Source: Nitrospirota bacterium
GTDB taxonomy: Bacteria > Nitrospirota > Nitrospiria > Nitrospirales > UBA8639
NCBI GenBank assembly: GCA_029881175.1
Contig: JAOUNC010000166.1
Coordinates: forward strand, 1-6,375
Length of the DNA: 6,375 nucleotides
Direction: 5' to 3'
In this document: positions 5,955 through 6,375 of the stretch, piece by piece
How positions within the stretch are numbered: position 1 is the first letter of the stretch
Layout of the letters: the number at the start of each line of letters is the position of its first letter
Notes under the pieces: generated by a model
Database searches by the model: none
Seen by the model: only the letters and a program-made list of their open reading frames with translations
Told to the model about the DNA's origin: nothing
Translations under genes and position numbers: made by a program

Positions 5955-6375
5955 ATGAGTGAGAACATTGAAACCCTACAACGATCCACCCGAGTGATTC
6001 CCTCTCCGCCGGAGGTGAAAGCTCACGCCCATATTCAAGACTATGAATCGGCGTACAAGGCCTCCATTGCGGACCTGGAAAAGTTTTGGGATGGTATTGC
6101 CAAAGAACTCCATTGGTTCTCCCCATGGAATAAAGTTCTCGAATGGAACTATCCCTGGGCCAAATGGTTTCTTGGGGCCACCTGCAATATTTCCTATAAC
6201 TGTCTAGACCGCCATGTCCAAACCTGGAGAAGAAACAAAGTTGCCGTTATTTGGGTAGGGGAAAATGGAGAAGAACGAATCTTTACCTATGCCGAACTGT
6301 TTCGACAGGTCAATAAATGCGCCAATGCCCTCAAAGGCCTTGGGCTTCAAAAAGGTGATCGCGTCACCATTTATC
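5955..6375 (+). CDS. acs: Acetyl-CoA synthetase (AMP-forming), N-terminal part
   Basis: The frame runs open from the ATG at 5955 to the window end: 140 codons of an enzyme usually about 650 residues long. The N-terminus matches the acetyl-CoA synthetase N-terminal domain: PPEVKAHAHIQDYESAYK (18-35), DLEKFWDGIAKELHWFSPW (40-58), the FLGATCNISYNCLDRHV block (72-88) and then the start of the AMP-binding domain, with IWVGENGEERIFTYAEL (99-115) and ALKGLGLQKGDRVTIY (125-140). The catalytic and CoA-binding parts lie beyond the window. The enzyme turns acetate, ATP and CoA into acetyl-CoA, AMP and PPi; the PPi is the substrate of the pyrophosphatase encoded just upstream. AAGGAG at 5941-5946, 8 bases before the ATG, is a strong ribosome binding site. 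A close relative such as propionyl-CoA synthetase is less likely but cannot be excluded from the N-terminus alone. Confidence 0.9.
   Translation, partial: MSENIETLQRSTRVIPSPPEVKAHAHIQDYESAYKASIADLEKFWDGIAKELHWFSPWNKVLEWNYPWAKWFLGATCNISYNCLDRHVQTWRRNKVAVIWVGENGEERIFTYAELFRQVNKCANALKGLGLQKGDRVTIY

Overview
The window looks like ordinary chromosome from a Gram-negative bacterium. By eye its base composition is balanced and it uses all three codon positions freely. The best guess for the lineage is Nitrospirota, close to Nitrospira. The reasons are a LPP20 / LpoB-like / COG3014 lipoprotein cluster, a DUF3015-like lipoprotein, a DUF4301 protein, a Chlamydia-type soluble pyrophosphatase and an AMP-forming acetyl-CoA synthetase. 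This placement comes from recalled family resemblance, not from a search. There is no sign of phage, transposon, CRISPR, rRNA or tRNA.

Left part (1-2093, minus strand): a three-gene lipoprotein operon, transcribed leftward in the order LPP20-family lipoprotein, LpoB-like lipoprotein, COG3014-family TPR-like lipoprotein (cut by the window edge). All three begin with a lipoprotein signal peptide. A strong sigma70-type promoter (TTGACA, 17 bp, TAGCAT with extended -10 TG) lies about 90-120 bp upstream of the first start codon. The likely site of action is the periplasmic face of the cell envelope.

Middle (2094-3297): a divergent 56-codon gene on the plus strand (2186-2356) follows a 10-bp perfect hairpin and has a good ribosome binding site. 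Its product has a strand-helix-helix pattern resembling ribbon-helix-helix proteins. It converges on a small DUF3015-like lipoprotein gene on the minus strand. The next roughly 400 bp hold no gene I can support, only a 13-bp palindrome and two doubtful, tightly spaced tiny ORFs.

Right part (3298-6375, plus strand): a DUF4301 protein, a family I inorganic pyrophosphatase (ppa) and the 5' third or less of acetyl-CoA synthetase (acs). The gaps of about 210 bp suggest separate promoters; acs has a good candidate promoter with a 17-bp palindrome just upstream. The theme may be pyrophosphate metabolism. Acs makes PPi and Ppa removes it. The DUF4301 protein carries motifs that resemble those of UDP-sugar pyrophosphorylases, so it may be a PPi-linked nucleotidyltransferase. 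That last idea is the most interesting lead in the window.
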